From: G963717155 sp963717155
GTDB lineage: Bacteria; Actinomycetota; Thermoleophilia; Gaiellales; JALYLC01
Reading direction: 5' to 3'
DNA: 64,000 bases
NCBI GenBank assembly: GCA_963717155.1
Contig: OY970326.1
Span: 124,001 to 188,000 of the forward strand
Made by a program: the position numbers and the translations under genes. Below, piece after piece: positions 8,588 through 17,797 of the stretch. Each line of letters begins with the position of its first letter. The first letter of the stretch is position 1. The notes below the pieces were generated by a model. The model searched no databases and had not been told where the DNA came from. It was given only the letters and a program-made list of their open reading frames with translations.

Positions 8588-10653
8588 CGCTGCAGGTAGG
8601 AGTGGACATCGGAGGGACGTTCACCGACCTCTGCGTCGTGGGCGAGCACGGGCTCGTCGCCGTCGGAAAGACGCTGACCACGCCGCACGAGCCCGCCCGC
8701 GCGATCGAGACGATCCTGCAGGAGACGCTCGAGGCGAACGGCATCCCGATCGGCGAGGTCGGCGGGATCGTGCACGGGACGACCCTCGTGACGAACGCGA
8801 TCATCGAGCGCAAGGGCTCGCCGACGGCGCTGCTCGCGACCGCCGGCCATCGCGACGCGATCGAGATCGCGCGCGAGCGGCGCTACGAGATCTACGACCT
8901 CGACATCGATCTCCCGCGGCCGCTCGTGCCGCGGCATCTGCGGTTCGACGTCCCCGAGCGCACGCTCGCGGACGGCACGATCGACGAGGAGGTCGACCTC
9001 GGTCTCGTCGAGCGGCTCGCGCGGGAGCTCGCCGACGCGGGCATCGAGGCTATCGCCATCTCGTTCCTGCACAGCTTCACGAACCCGCTGAACGAGCAGC
9101 GCGCGGCGGCAGCGGTACGCGCGGTCGCGCCCGGGTTGCGCGTCTCGATCTCCAGCGAGGTCGTCCCCGAGATCCGGGAGTTCGAGCGCACCTCGACGAC
9201 GGTCGCGAACGTCTACGTCCAGCGCCTCGTCGAGCAGTACCTCGCCGACCTCGAGCTGCGGCTCCAACGCCTCGGCTTTCGCGGGTCGCTGCACATCATG
9301 CTCTCGAACGGCGGCATCGCCACGCCTGTGACCGCGGCGCGCTTTCCGGTGCGCCTGCTCGAGTCCGGGCCTGCCGGCGGCGCGCTCGCCGCGGCCGCGT
9401 TCGGGTCGGCCGGCGACGTGGGCGACCTCATCTCGTTCGACATGGGAGGCACGACCGCGAAGCTCTGCGTCATCGAGCGTGGCGAGCCGTTGATCGCCCA
9501 GGAGTTCGAGGTGGACCGGGTCTATCGCCTCAAGCGCGGCTCGGGACTGCCGGTGCGCATCGCGGTCGTCGACATGATCGAGATCGGGGCGGGCGGCGGC
9601 TCGATCGCCCGCGTCGACTCGCTTGGCCTCGTGACCGTCGGACCGGACTCGTCGGGCTCCGACCCGGGACCCGCCTGCTACGGCCTCGGGGGCGTCGAGC
9701 CGACCGTCACCGACGCCGACCTCGTGCTCGGCTACCTCGACTCGAGCTCGTTCCTGGGCGGCCGCATGCAGCTCGACGTCGCCGCCGCGCGCGCGGCCAT
9801 CGAGCGGCGCATCGCCGACCCCCTGGGCGTGAGCGTCGAGGACGCCGCCTTCGGCATCCACGACCTCGTCAACGAGGGGATGACCAACGCGGCGCGGGTG
9901 CACGCGGTCGAGCGCGGCAAGGATCCGTCCTCGTTGCCGCTGTTCGCCTTCGGCGGCGCGGGCCCTGTCCACGCGTGCGGCGTCGCGCGGGCGCTCGGTG
10001 TGCCGTGGCTCGTCGCGCCGCCGGGGGCCGGCGTGCTGTCGGCGATCGGCTTCCTCACGGCACCGCTGGCGTTCGACTTCGTCCGCTCGGTGCGCGCCCG
10101 TATCGAGGACCTGGCCTGGGCCGACGTCGACTCGCGCTTCGCGGAGATGGAGGCCGAGGGCCTGACGCTGCTCGCCGGCTCGGGTGTGGCGGAGGCCGAC
10201 GTCACGCACCGGCGGTTCGCCGACCTGCGCCACGAGGGACAGGGCTACGAGATCCGGGTGCCGGTGACGGCGAGCGCGGATGACTTCCCCTCCTCGATCC
10301 TGCGCGCGTTCGACGAGGTGTACCGGGCCCTGTACGAGCGTCCCGGCCCGCACGTGCCCGTCGAGGCCGTCAACTGGCGCGTCGTCTCGACCGGCCCGAG
10401 GCCCGCGTTCGAGCTCTCGCGCACGCCAGACGCGGCGGGGGGAGCGACGCTGAAGGGTCGCCGCCCCGTCTGGTTCCCCGAGGAGCGCGCCTACGTCGAG
10501 ACGGACGTGCACGACCGCTATGCGATGGCCGCCAGACTGTCCGTCGACGGGCCCGCGATCGTCGAGGAGCGCGAGTCGACCCTCGTCGTCCCGCCGGGCG
10601 CGCGCTGCACCGTCTCGACCGACGGAAGCCTCGTCGTGGAGTTCGACCGATGA
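8584..10653 (+). CDS. hyuA: Hydantoinase/oxoprolinase A subunit
   Basis: 689-aa HyuA-type subunit of the ATP-dependent hydantoinase/5-oxoprolinase/acetone carboxylase family. It has VDIGGTFTDLCV at the N-terminus, GTTLVTNAI, and the second actin-like ATPase motif FDMGGTTAKLCV, then FGGAGPVHA. The family opens a lactam or hydantoin ring, or carboxylates a ketone, using ATP. The TTG start overlaps the SDR stop (TTGA) and gives the expected N-terminus a few residues before the first motif. It overlaps hyuB by ATGA. It is full length with no frameshift. Confidence 0.92.
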   Translation: MTLQVGVDIGGTFTDLCVVGEHGLVAVGKTLTTPHEPARAIETILQETLEANGIPIGEVGGIVHGTTLVTNAIIERKGSPTALLATAGHRDAIEIARERRYEIYDLDIDLPRPLVPRHLRFDVPERTLADGTIDEEVDLGLVERLARELADAGIEAIAISFLHSFTNPLNEQRAAAAVRAVAPGLRVSISSEVVPEIREFERTSTTVANVYVQRLVEQYLADLELRLQRLGFRGSLHIMLSNGGIATPVTAARFPVRLLESGPAGGALAAAAFGSAGDVGDLISFDMGGTTAKLCVIERGEPLIAQEFEVDRVYRLKRGSGLPVRIAVVDMIEIGAGGGSIARVDSLGLVTVGPDSSGSDPGPACYGLGGVEPTVTDADLVLGYLDSSSFLGGRMQLDVAAARAAIERRIADPLGVSVEDAAFGIHDLVNEGMTNAARVHAVERGKDPSSLPLFAFGGAGPVHACGVARALGVPWLVAPPGAGVLSAIGFLTAPLAFDFVRSVRARIEDLAWADVDSRFAEMEAEGLTLLAGSGVAEADVTHRRFADLRHEGQGYEIRVPVTASADDFPSSILRAFDEVYRALYERPGPHVPVEAVNWRVVSTGPRPAFELSRTPDAAGGATLKGRRPVWFPEERAYVETDVHDRYAMAARLSVDGPAIVEERESTLVVPPGARCTVSTDGSLVVEFDR

Positions 10654-12465
10654 CCCGCCTTACCCCGTTCACGATCCAGGTGCTGTCCAACCGGATCGGC
10701 TCGATCCTGAACGAGCAGCAGACGGCCCTGATCCGCACCGCCTTCTCGACGGTCGTGCGCGAGAGCGAGGATCTCGCGTGCGGCGTCTTCAACCAGGCCG
10801 GCCTGATGATCGCCCAGTCCCTGACGGGGACGCCCGGGCACGTCAACTCGATGGCGACCGGCGTCAAGCACTTCGTCGACGCGTTCCCGCCCGCGACCCT
10901 CGAGCCGGGCGACGTGCTGATCACGAACGACCCCTGGATGACCGCCGGGCAGGTGAACGACTTCACGGTCGTCACTCCCGTGTTCAGGGATGGCCGGCCG
11001 ATCGCCTACTTCGCCAGCACCTGCCACGCGCCCGACATCGGCGGCAGGCAGTTCTCGGGCGAGGCGCGCGAGGTGTACGAGGAGGGGCTGCAGATCCCGA
11101 TGCTCAAGATCCTCCGCGCCGGCGAGCCGAACCGCGACGTGCTCGAGATCATCCGGACGAACGTGCGCCAGCCCGACGAGACGGTCGGCGACATCTACGC
11201 GCAGATCAGCTCGAACGAGGTTGGAGCCGAACGCCTGCGATCGCTGCTCGACGAGTTCGATCTTCCCGATGTCGAGGAGATCGCGGACGAGATCATCTCG
11301 AGGTCCGAGCGCGCGATGCGTGCCGGGATCGCCGCTCTGCCGGACGGGACCTATACGAACGAGGCCTGGAGCGACGGCTACGACGAGCCGATCGTGCTGC
11401 GCTGCACGATCACGGTCGAGGGCGATGAGCTGACGCGTCGACTGGACGGGCAGCTCGCCGCAGAGCTCGCACGGGATCAATCTCGTGCTCAACTACACGC
11501 ACGCGTACGCCTCGTACGCGATGAAGGCCGCGGTCGCGCCGGAGGTGCCGCACAACGACGGCGCGTTCCGACCCGTGCACGTCTCGGCGCCGCTCGGGTC
11601 GATCCTCAACTGCGAGCATCCCGCACCGGTCGCGTCGCGGCACGTGATCGGACACTTCCTGCCGGGCATCATCTTCGGCGCGCTCGCGCCGGCGATGGCG
11701 GGCCGTCTGCTCGCGGGCTCCGCCGACGCGCTCTGGATCACCGTCTGGCAGGGGAGGGATCGCGCGCGCAGGCCGTTCGTGCAGACGGTGTTCCAGCTCG
11801 GCGGGATGGGTGCCCGCCCGACGAAGGACGGCCTCAGCGCGACCGGATTCCCGTCCGGGGTCGCGGGAATGCCCGCCGAGGTCGTCGAGTCGCTGAGCCC
11901 GCTCGTGTTCCGGCGCCGGGAGCTGCGCTGCGACTCGGGCGGGGCGGGGCGCTTCCGCGGCGGGCTCGGCCAGGATCGCGTGATCACGTGCTCGACCGAC
12001 GATCGCTGGTCGGTGTCCGGGCTGCTCGACCGCACGCGCCATCCGGCGCCTGGCCTGCTCGGCGGGGGAGAGGGGGCACCGGGCGCGTTCCGGCTGCTCG
12101 GGGGAGACGACCTGGCGATCAAGCGCGTCGTCTCGCTCGACCCGACCGCAGCGGTCGAGCTCCGGCTGCCCGGCGGTGGCGGCTACGGCGAGCCTCTCGA
12201 ACGCGATCCCGAGTCCGTCGTCGCCGACGTGGTCGAGGGCTACGTCTCGATCGACGAGGCGCGGGACCGCTACGGGGTCGCGATCCGCTACGTGGGCGCG
12301 GACGACGCGCTCGTACGACCGCGAGCCGGCTACGAGCTCGATCTCGCCGAGACCGGCGCGTCTGCGGCAGCCGTAACAGGAGGTTCATCGCCCGGACGCG
12401 GTGAGCGGCGAGGGTCCACGAGGATCCTCGGCGCGAGGGAGTTCTCGAGAAGGAGCTCCGGATGA
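10650..12465 (+). CDS. hyuB: Hydantoinase/oxoprolinase B subunit (frameshifted)
   Basis: HyuB partner of the A subunit, about 605 aa when the frame is repaired. The first part reads FTIQVLSNRIGSILNEQ to TITVEGDELT. An extra base near 11434-11436 (TGACGCGTCG) then breaks the frame, and the protein resumes as VDWTGSSPQSSHG in the next frame, followed by NLVLNYTHAYASYA and a C-terminal RLPGGGGYGEP. No stop occurs inside the conserved part of either frame, so an inserted C is the simplest reading. The ATG overlaps the hyuA stop. The C-terminal 40 residues after ETGASAA are not family sequence. Confidence 0.85.
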
Positions 12466-12825
12466 GTCGAAGAGCGTTCGCGATCATTGCGACCTGCGCC
12501 GCCGTCGCGGCACCCGTGCTCGCCGCTCGGACCGGCACTCGCCACCTCGCACGCGGCGAAGACGACCATCACCGTGACGGCGGTCGACTTCAAGTTCACG
12601 CTGTCGAAGTCGTCCGCGCCCAAGGGCGCGGTCACCTTCAACGTGACGAACAAGGGCAAGACCGCGCACGACTTCAAGATCGACGGCAAGAAGACGGCGT
12701 TGCTCCAGCCGGGGAAGCAGGCGAGCCTCACGGTCACCTTCGCGAAGACCGGGAAGTTCCCGTACATCTGCACCGTTCCCGGGCACGCAAAGCTGGGCAT
12801 GAAGGGCACCTTCAGCGCGACGTAG
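12462..12825 (+). CDS. Secreted cupredoxin (blue copper protein, frameshifted)
   Basis: Small exported copper protein. The start MSRRAFAIIATCAAVAAPVL is a signal peptide. Near 12529 the frame shifts, and the mature domain follows: TITVTAVDFKFTLS to GMKGTFSAT. The type-1 copper ligands are visible: His in KTAHDFKI and Cys-His-Met in CTVPGHAKLGM. It would act outside the membrane in electron transfer. The start overlaps the hyuB stop, so it appears in the hyu operon, although a role there is not obvious. A perfect GC hairpin follows the stop. A second cupredoxin lies at 61793. Confidence 0.82.
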
Positions 12826-12836
12826 CATCGAGCGTC

Positions 12837-12866
12837 GGCGGCCGGGTCGCGCGCGACCCGGCCGCC
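12837..12866 (+). terminator. GC-rich hairpin after the hyu operon
   Basis: GGCGGCCGGGTCG and its exact reverse complement are separated by CGCG, giving a 13-bp stem starting 11 nt after the cupredoxin stop. There is no T-run, which is common for hairpins in high-GC actinobacteria. Confidence 0.6.
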
Positions 12867-12924
12867 GAGCCGCCGAGCGCGAGTGACGCGGGAACCCTGC
12901 GGTGGCGTACAGGGTCAGAGCGAC

Positions 12925-13456
12925 ATGCAGATACGCACCCGCCATGACCCGGCCGCGGCCCACGCCGCCGTCGCCGCACTCGCCGAGCGTCACCTCGGCG
13001 ACGTGTTCCGCTACGTGCTGTACCTCACGGGCGATCGGGCGACCGCCGACGATCTGACCGCCCAGACGTTCGAGACCGCGCTCCGGGCGTGGGGGCGCTA
13101 CGACGCACGACGCGGCAGCGAGCGCACGTGGCTCTGCCAGATCGCACGGAGTGCGACGCTCGATCACCTGCGTTCGGAGCAGCGGCGGCGCCGGCGCGAG
13201 GATGTCTACGCCGCAGATGCTGGAGAGATCGCGGCCGAGCCGCGCTTCGCCGACGGCTACTCGCCCGAGCTCGAGGTCGGCCCTGCGCGCATTGACCGCT
13301 GGCGAGCGCGAGGTCGTCGCGCTGCGCCTGCTGCTCGATCTGGATGCCACGAGCACTGCGCGTGTGCTCGGGATCTCACGCACGGCCTGCTCCATGCGCC
13401 TCGGCCGCGCACTCCGCAAGCTCGAGGAAGGGATCGGCGCCCATGCCCTCGCCTGA
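12925..13456 (+). CDS. ECF-type RNA polymerase sigma factor (frameshifted)
   Basis: Sigma-70 family protein. Region 2 is seen as HLGDVFRYVLYLTGDRATADDLTAQTFETAL with TWLCQIARSATLDHLR. Region 4 is seen as LTAGEREVVALRLLLDLDATSTARVLGIS. They lie in two frames, with the break near 13277 (GAGGTCGGCC). Joined length is about 177 aa. The ATG at 12925 is chosen over a GTG at 12883 because family sequence begins there; no clear Shine-Dalgarno is present. The stop overlaps the next gene by 14 nt, the arrangement of a sigma factor with its membrane regulator. Confidence 0.8.
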
Positions 13457-14573
13457 GGCTCGTGACGAGCACGTGGTCGACGCACTGCTCGACGGTGGTG
13501 CGCTGCTCGACGACCCGATCCGGATGGCCGCCGTGCTCGACGAGCTGCGCCTGCACCGGCCCGAGCCCGGTCCGCAGCTGCGGGCCGTCGTGGCAGAGCG
13601 GCTCGCGACGCCGGCACCGGCACGGCGCAGGTTGACCGTGCGGCCGCCGCGTCGGCTCGCCCTCGCGAGTGGACTGGTCGCGCTGTGCGCCATCGTCGTC
13701 GTCGGTGCGATCTCGCTCGGGTCAGGCGGCACGACCCACCAGGAGGACCTCCAGAAGGCAAGCTCCACCGTGCTCGGGTTGCCCATCGCGCCGAAGACGT
13801 CCTACCAGGGCGCGGCAGGCACGGGCACGTCTGCACTCGCCCCGGCCGGGACGGCGCCGCTCGTCGCCCCGTCGCCCTCGAGCCGCCTCCAGGACTACCA
13901 GGCGTGGATGCAGCTGCGGGTGTCCGGGACGCGCAGGCTCTCGCAGGTCACACAGCGCGCGATCAGCCTCACGCGCGGCTTCGGCGGCTACGTGACGCGC
14001 TCCGACGTGAACGTGCAGGGCGCGCGTCAGGGCAGCGCCGAGGTCGACGTGCACATCCCGATCGCCCGTGTCCAGGATGCGATCGCACGCTTCTCGGGCC
14101 TCGGCGTGATCGTCGGGCAGCACGTGGCGGTCGCCGATCTGCAGACGGCCTACGACAGGGCCCAGCGCCGGGGCGAGGCACTGCGCCACTCCCTCGCGCT
14201 GATCGACGTCCGGCTGGCAGATCCGAACGTGACTCCCGAGCAGCGGGTCGGGCTGCTTGCACAACGCGAGCGGGCGCGTCACGCGCTGGCCGGCGCCAAC
14301 GAGACGTCGACGGAGCTTGCGGCTCGCGGCGCCTACGCACGCCTCGATCTGTCCTTCGCGACGGGGGCGAAGGTCGCCCCGGTCGTGTCGCAGAAGCCCG
14401 GCCGCCTCGAGCACGCAGCGCGGCAGGCCGGTGGACTGCTCGAGACGATCGCGATCGGCGCGATCTTCGTGCTGATCCTGGCCGGGCCCGTGCTCCTGCT
14501 CGCCGCACTGGTCGGGCTGGTGCTTCGCGCCCGCCGCCGGCGCGGCGAGCGCGCGCTGCTCGAGCGAGCCTGA
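13443..14573 (+). CDS. DUF4349 membrane protein, likely sigma partner
   Basis: 376-aa protein. A short cytoplasmic N-terminus with DPIRMAAVLDELR is followed by a membrane segment near residues 75-95, then a large extracytoplasmic DUF4349-like domain with YQAWMQLRVSGTRRLSQVTQ, GGYVTRSDV and a coiled-coil-like AYDRAQRRGEALRHSL stretch. A final membrane segment, LLETIAIGAIFVLILAGPVL, and an Arg-rich tail complete it. DUF4349 proteins are of unknown function. Overlap with the ECF sigma gene suggests it senses envelope conditions and controls that factor, although the short N-terminus is not a recognisable zinc anti-sigma domain. Confidence 0.78.
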   Translation: MPSPEARDEHVVDALLDGGALLDDPIRMAAVLDELRLHRPEPGPQLRAVVAERLATPAPARRRLTVRPPRRLALASGLVALCAIVVVGAISLGSGGTTHQEDLQKASSTVLGLPIAPKTSYQGAAGTGTSALAPAGTAPLVAPSPSSRLQDYQAWMQLRVSGTRRLSQVTQRAISLTRGFGGYVTRSDVNVQGARQGSAEVDVHIPIARVQDAIARFSGLGVIVGQHVAVADLQTAYDRAQRRGEALRHSLALIDVRLADPNVTPEQRVGLLAQRERARHALAGANETSTELAARGAYARLDLSFATGAKVAPVVSQKPGRLEHAARQAGGLLETIAIGAIFVLILAGPVLLLAALVGLVLRARRRRGERALLERA

Positions 14574-14585
14574 CCGCCGAGGGCG

Positions 14586-14609
14586 CGTCTCGGTAGGCCT
14601 ACCGAGACG
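14586..14609. repeat. 24-bp perfect palindrome
   Basis: CGTCTCGGTAGG is followed directly by its reverse complement. As RNA it forms a 10-bp stem with a GGCC loop. It lies 13 nt after the DUF4349 stop and 6 nt before the -10 box of the MFS gene. It could be a terminator for the upstream unit, an operator for the downstream one, or both. Confidence 0.6.
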
Positions 14610-14615
14610 GGCCCT

Positions 14616-14621
14616 TAGCAT
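14616..14621 (+). promoter_or_regulatory. -10 box, leaderless promoter of MFS gene
   Basis: TAGCAT, 6 nt before GTG 14628. No Shine-Dalgarno precedes that start. Confidence 0.5.
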
Positions 14622-14627
14622 GACCGT

Positions 14628-15845
14628 GTGTCGAGCCTCTCCCAGGCGAGCGGTCTCGGGCGCTACGCGGCGCTGTTCCGGGCGCCCAGCGTGCGCCAGG
14701 TCGTCGGTGCCGGCCTGATCGGCCGGCTCCCGCTCGGCATGGTCCCGCTCGGAGCCGTCCTGCTCGTGCGTGGGGCGGGGAACTCGTACGCGGTCGTCGG
14801 CGTGGTCGTCGCCGCACTCTCGATCGCGAGCGGAGTCGCGGCGCCGGTCGTGGGGCGCCTCGTGGATCGCCTCGGCCAGGCACGCATCCTGCTGCCGCTC
14901 AGCGTCCTCTTCCCGATCTCGCTCGGGGCCTTCGTGTTGTTCTCGACGCAGGGTTCCTCGGCGCTCGTCCTCGGGGCGTGCGCTGCCGCGACCGGCGCCA
15001 CGATGCCTCCGATCGGCGCATGCATCCGTTCGCTGTGGCCGAGCATGCTGCCCAAGGAGGATCTGCGCGAGACCGCATTCGCGCTCGAGGCGTGGATGCA
15101 GGAGCTCGCGTTCATCCTCGGACCGGTGCTGATCGGCGGGATCGCCGCCGTCGCCTCGCCCGCCGTGGCGATGCTCACGGCCGGCGCCTTCGGGTTCGTC
15201 GGCACGCTCTGGTTCGCGCTCACGCCGCCGTCGCAGGCCACGACGGGGCACGTGCACGAGGGCCCGCGCTCGCGCCGCGGCGCGCTCGGCTCGGCGGGCG
15301 TGCGCACCGTGATCCTGGCGTGCGCCTGGCTCGGTGGCGCGTTCGGCGTCGTCGAGGTGTGTATGCCCGCCTTCGCCGAGGTGCATGCGACCCGTGCCCA
15401 GGGAGGGTTCGCCCTTGCGAGCTTCGCCTTCGGCTCGCTGATCGGCGGCATCTGGATCGGGACGCGCAGCGCTCCGCGCCGCCCGGAGCTGCGATTCGCG
15501 GCGATGCTCGGCGCACTCGGACTCGCGCTGCTACCCCCGCTACTCGCCCCGTCGGTGCCGGCGATGTGCGTGCTGCTGCTGATCGCGGGGGTGCCGATCG
15601 CCCCGGCGTTCGCGGCGTCCTACGGACTCGTCGACCGGCTCGCCGTGCCGGGAACGAGCACCGAGGCCTTCTCGTGGCTCAGCACGGCGATCGTTGCCGG
15701 CATCTCCCTGGGAACGGCGCTCGCCGGTGTCATGATCGAGCACCTGGGCCCGATCCAGGCCCTCGCCCTGGCGGGGCCGTGCGCCGGTATCGCGGCGGTG
15801 GTGGTCATCCTTCGCCGGGGCACGCTGATCCCGGATCCCTCGTGA
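14628..15845 (+). CDS. MFS transporter
   Basis: 405-aa major facilitator with about 12 hydrophobic segments in two blocks and a central loop near residues 200-215 (HVHEGPRSRRGAL). The short motif RLVDRLGQARIL between helices 2 and 3 corresponds to the family motif A. An exporter of a small molecule is likely; no substrate is indicated. The start is a leaderless GTG behind TAGCAT. A perfect palindrome just upstream is a possible operator. It is transcribed alone. Confidence 0.85.
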   Translation: MSSLSQASGLGRYAALFRAPSVRQVVGAGLIGRLPLGMVPLGAVLLVRGAGNSYAVVGVVVAALSIASGVAAPVVGRLVDRLGQARILLPLSVLFPISLGAFVLFSTQGSSALVLGACAAATGATMPPIGACIRSLWPSMLPKEDLRETAFALEAWMQELAFILGPVLIGGIAAVASPAVAMLTAGAFGFVGTLWFALTPPSQATTGHVHEGPRSRRGALGSAGVRTVILACAWLGGAFGVVEVCMPAFAEVHATRAQGGFALASFAFGSLIGGIWIGTRSAPRRPELRFAAMLGALGLALLPPLLAPSVPAMCVLLLIAGVPIAPAFAASYGLVDRLAVPGTSTEAFSWLSTAIVAGISLGTALAGVMIEHLGPIQALALAGPCAGIAAVVVILRRGTLIPDPS

Positions 15846-15882
15846 CGGGCATCCCTCGACCGCTACACCTCGACCACCTGGT

Positions 15883-16275
15883 TCAGCTCGTAGAGCTCGT
15901 ACCGAGAACACGCGGTGCGAAGCCCGACGAGTACACGGCATTTCGCGCGATCAGGCCGTTCCGGCAGTTGATCACGTCGATCCCGTCCCACTCCAGGCGC
16001 CGTCCATCCGGGGCGGTCGCCCGCGCGGTCCACTCCGCCACGCCCGTGTCGGCAGCCAGATAGATCGCGTGCTCTTCGAAGCGGAGGTCGGGCCAACGCT
16101 CGTGGATCGCGGCGACGTGCGCGCGGAACGCCTCCGCGCCTTCGACCCGCTCGTCCGCCGTCACATTGTGGAACACGATGTCGGCGGTGACCGTCGCCAT
16201 GATCGCGTCCACGTCGTGTCCGAACCATCCGGCCCGGTACCGCTCGACCAGACGCTCAACATCGTCGTGGCTCAT
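15883..16275 (-). CDS. SnoaL/NTF2-like protein
   Basis: 130-aa protein with the nuclear-transport-factor-2 fold signature of SnoaL-like proteins: LVERYRAGWFGHDVDAIMATVTADIVFHN, then GAEAFRAHVAAIHERWPDLRFE. These are small alpha+beta barrels acting as isomerases, hydrolases or binding proteins. The last 20 residues (SSGFAPRVLGTSSTS) do not look like the family, so an indel near 15930 may have altered the C-terminus. A CACAAT element stands 6 nt before the ATG, close to the leaderless pattern. It follows the acetyltransferase gene by 17 nt. Confidence 0.7.
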   Translation of the reverse strand: MSHDDVERLVERYRAGWFGHDVDAIMATVTADIVFHNVTADERVEGAEAFRAHVAAIHERWPDLRFEEHAIYLAADTGVAEWTARATAPDGRRLEWDGIDVINCRNGLIARNAVYSSGFAPRVLGTSSTS

Positions 16276-16292
16276 GGATGGATTGTGCCTTC

Positions 16293-17111
16293 TCAGCCCG
16301 CCGCGAAGCTGAGCTGGGCGATCAGCTGGCGGCGCGCGCCCGGGATCTCCAGCTCACCGAGCCGCATGTGCGTGAGACGCCGCCGCTCGACGAGTCCGAG
16401 CTCGAGCAACGCATCGAGAAACCCGCTCTCGAGGGGGACGAGCAGGCGTTGCTCGCGGCCGTCGTTCCGGGTGGAGTGGACCAGGCGCTTCGCACTCGAC
16501 ATGTCGCCCGCGCAGCCGGGGCCGATCAGCTGCTCGCGCTCGACGAGGTAGCCCGTCAGGCGGCCGCGGCGATCCCGCGTGACGTAGGTCGAGTCGCGGT
16601 ACTCGCGGGCCAGCGCGCGCAGCAGCGTGCCGCGATCGCCTCCGAAGGTGGCGCGATCGAGGGCGAGTATCTCGTCGAGATCTCCTGGCTCGAGGCGGTC
16701 GGCTCCGGTGCGCGCATGCGGCCTCCGTCCGGCGTCGCGCACGAGCTCGACGGTCGGGCCGAGCGCGCGAAAGCCGAGCCGCTCGTATACCGGGCGGCCC
16801 ACGTCCGAGGCGTCGAGCGCGACCGTCACGCAGCCCCGGCTCGCCGCCCACTCGAGGAGGTGCCTCGACAGGCGCGTTGCGAGTCCTCGCCCCTGTGCGG
16901 CCGGGTGCGTCGCGACGAGGCCGATCCAGCAGAAGCTGCCATAGGCGATCGCGCCGGCCGCCGCGACGATCTCGCCGCGTTCCTCGATCACGAACCAGCC
17001 GTCGGGCTGCACCAAGAGGTACAGCTCGAGCTCGCGCCGGCGCGAGGGTGCCTCGTACGCGAGCATCAGCAGCTCATCGACGCGACCGAGCTCGGCGTCG
17101 GTGCGCTGCAT
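16293..17111 (-). CDS. Tandem GNAT acetyltransferase (YitH-like)
   Basis: 272-aa protein with an N-terminal GNAT domain whose acetyl-CoA loop is THPAAQGRGLATRLSRHLL and a Phe/Leu-rich VGRPVYERLGF. A second, weaker domain (GTLLRALAREYRDSTYVTRDR to C-terminus) matches the Acetyltransf_18 half of YitH-type proteins. The ATG at 17111 is preceded by GAGAGGGA, which decides against the longer in-frame starts. The substrate is unknown. It diverges from the second ECF sigma gene. Confidence 0.8.
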   Translation of the reverse strand: MQRTDAELGRVDELLMLAYEAPSRRRELELYLLVQPDGWFVIEERGEIVAAAGAIAYGSFCWIGLVATHPAAQGRGLATRLSRHLLEWAASRGCVTVALDASDVGRPVYERLGFRALGPTVELVRDAGRRPHARTGADRLEPGDLDEILALDRATFGGDRGTLLRALAREYRDSTYVTRDRRGRLTGYLVEREQLIGPGCAGDMSSAKRLVHSTRNDGREQRLLVPLESGFLDALLELGLVERRRLTHMRLGELEIPGARRQLIAQLSFAAG

Positions 17112-17236
17112 CAGGCGGGCTCCCTCTCCCACCGACCCATTGTCGCCGAGCGTTACTTCGCGGGCGCTCTTGCGAGATTCGTACCCTGTGGCTCGCCATT
17201 CGAAAGCGCGGGGGAAGCTCCGCCGAGGGAACGGTG

Positions 17237-17242
17237 TAGGCT
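17237..17242 (+). promoter_or_regulatory. -10 box, leaderless promoter of sigma gene
   Basis: TAGGCT, 6 nt before ATG 17249. There is no Shine-Dalgarno. Confidence 0.5.
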
Positions 17243-17248
17243 CGTGAC

Positions 17249-17797
17249 ATGGGGCCGAACGACGGGCCGACCGGGCCGGCCGCACCAGAACGGACGGGGG
17301 CTCCGCTCGACGATGTGGGCCTCGAGGCGGCGTTTCGCACGCACCGGGACGGCCTGTTCCGGTACCTGCTTCGGCGGACGCGGCATCCTCAGCGCGCCGA
17401 GGACATCACCCAGCAGGTCTTCATGGAGGCAGCTCGCGACCGTCCGCGGGTGGGCGGGTCGGAACCGCCCCTGCTCGCCTGGCTGTACACCGTCGCGCGG
17501 CGTCGATTCCAGGACGACCTGCGCAGGCCTGCCGCATCGGCCCTTCCGCCCGGTGAGCTCGCCGTCTCGGACAGCGAGCTCAGGTACGGGCGCGAGGTCG
17601 CCGAGGCGATCCGGCTCGCGATGCTGCGCATGTCGCCCGATCATCGAGACGTGCTCGCGGGACGGCTGCTCGAAGGCACGCCGTTCGCCGAGCTCGCGAT
17701 GCGTCACGGCGCCAGCGAGACGGCCATGAGGATGCGGTTCACCCGCGCGTTGCGCGAGCTCCAGCGCGAGCTCGCCTCCCTCGGAGTCGAGCGATGA
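17249..17797 (+). CDS. ECF-type RNA polymerase sigma factor
   Basis: 182-aa sigma-70 family protein. Region 2 is AAFRTHRDGLFRYLLRRTRHPQRAEDITQQVF with LLAWLYTVARRRFQDDLRR. Region 4 is MLRMSPDHRDVLAGRLLEGTPFAELAMRHG, a helix-turn-helix. The first 25 residues (GPTGPAAPERTGAP) are a low-complexity extension. It appears leaderless. The ATGA overlap with the next gene marks a sigma/regulator pair. Confidence 0.87.
   Translation: MGPNDGPTGPAAPERTGAPLDDVGLEAAFRTHRDGLFRYLLRRTRHPQRAEDITQQVFMEAARDRPRVGGSEPPLLAWLYTVARRRFQDDLRRPAASALPPGELAVSDSELRYGREVAEAIRLAMLRMSPDHRDVLAGRLLEGTPFAELAMRHGASETAMRMRFTRALRELQRELASLGVER

Noticed and set aside
11430..11440. Programmed ribosomal frameshifting in hyuB
   Set aside because: No slippery heptamer, and the same kind of break occurs in many unrelated genes nearby, so error is the simpler explanation.
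13722..15386. 554-codon open frame on the minus strand
   Set aside because: Antisense shadow of the DUF4349 and MFS genes; low-complexity Arg/Glu/His composition and no family sequence. Similar long shadows occur at 8494-10512 (minus) and 43040-45484 (plus).
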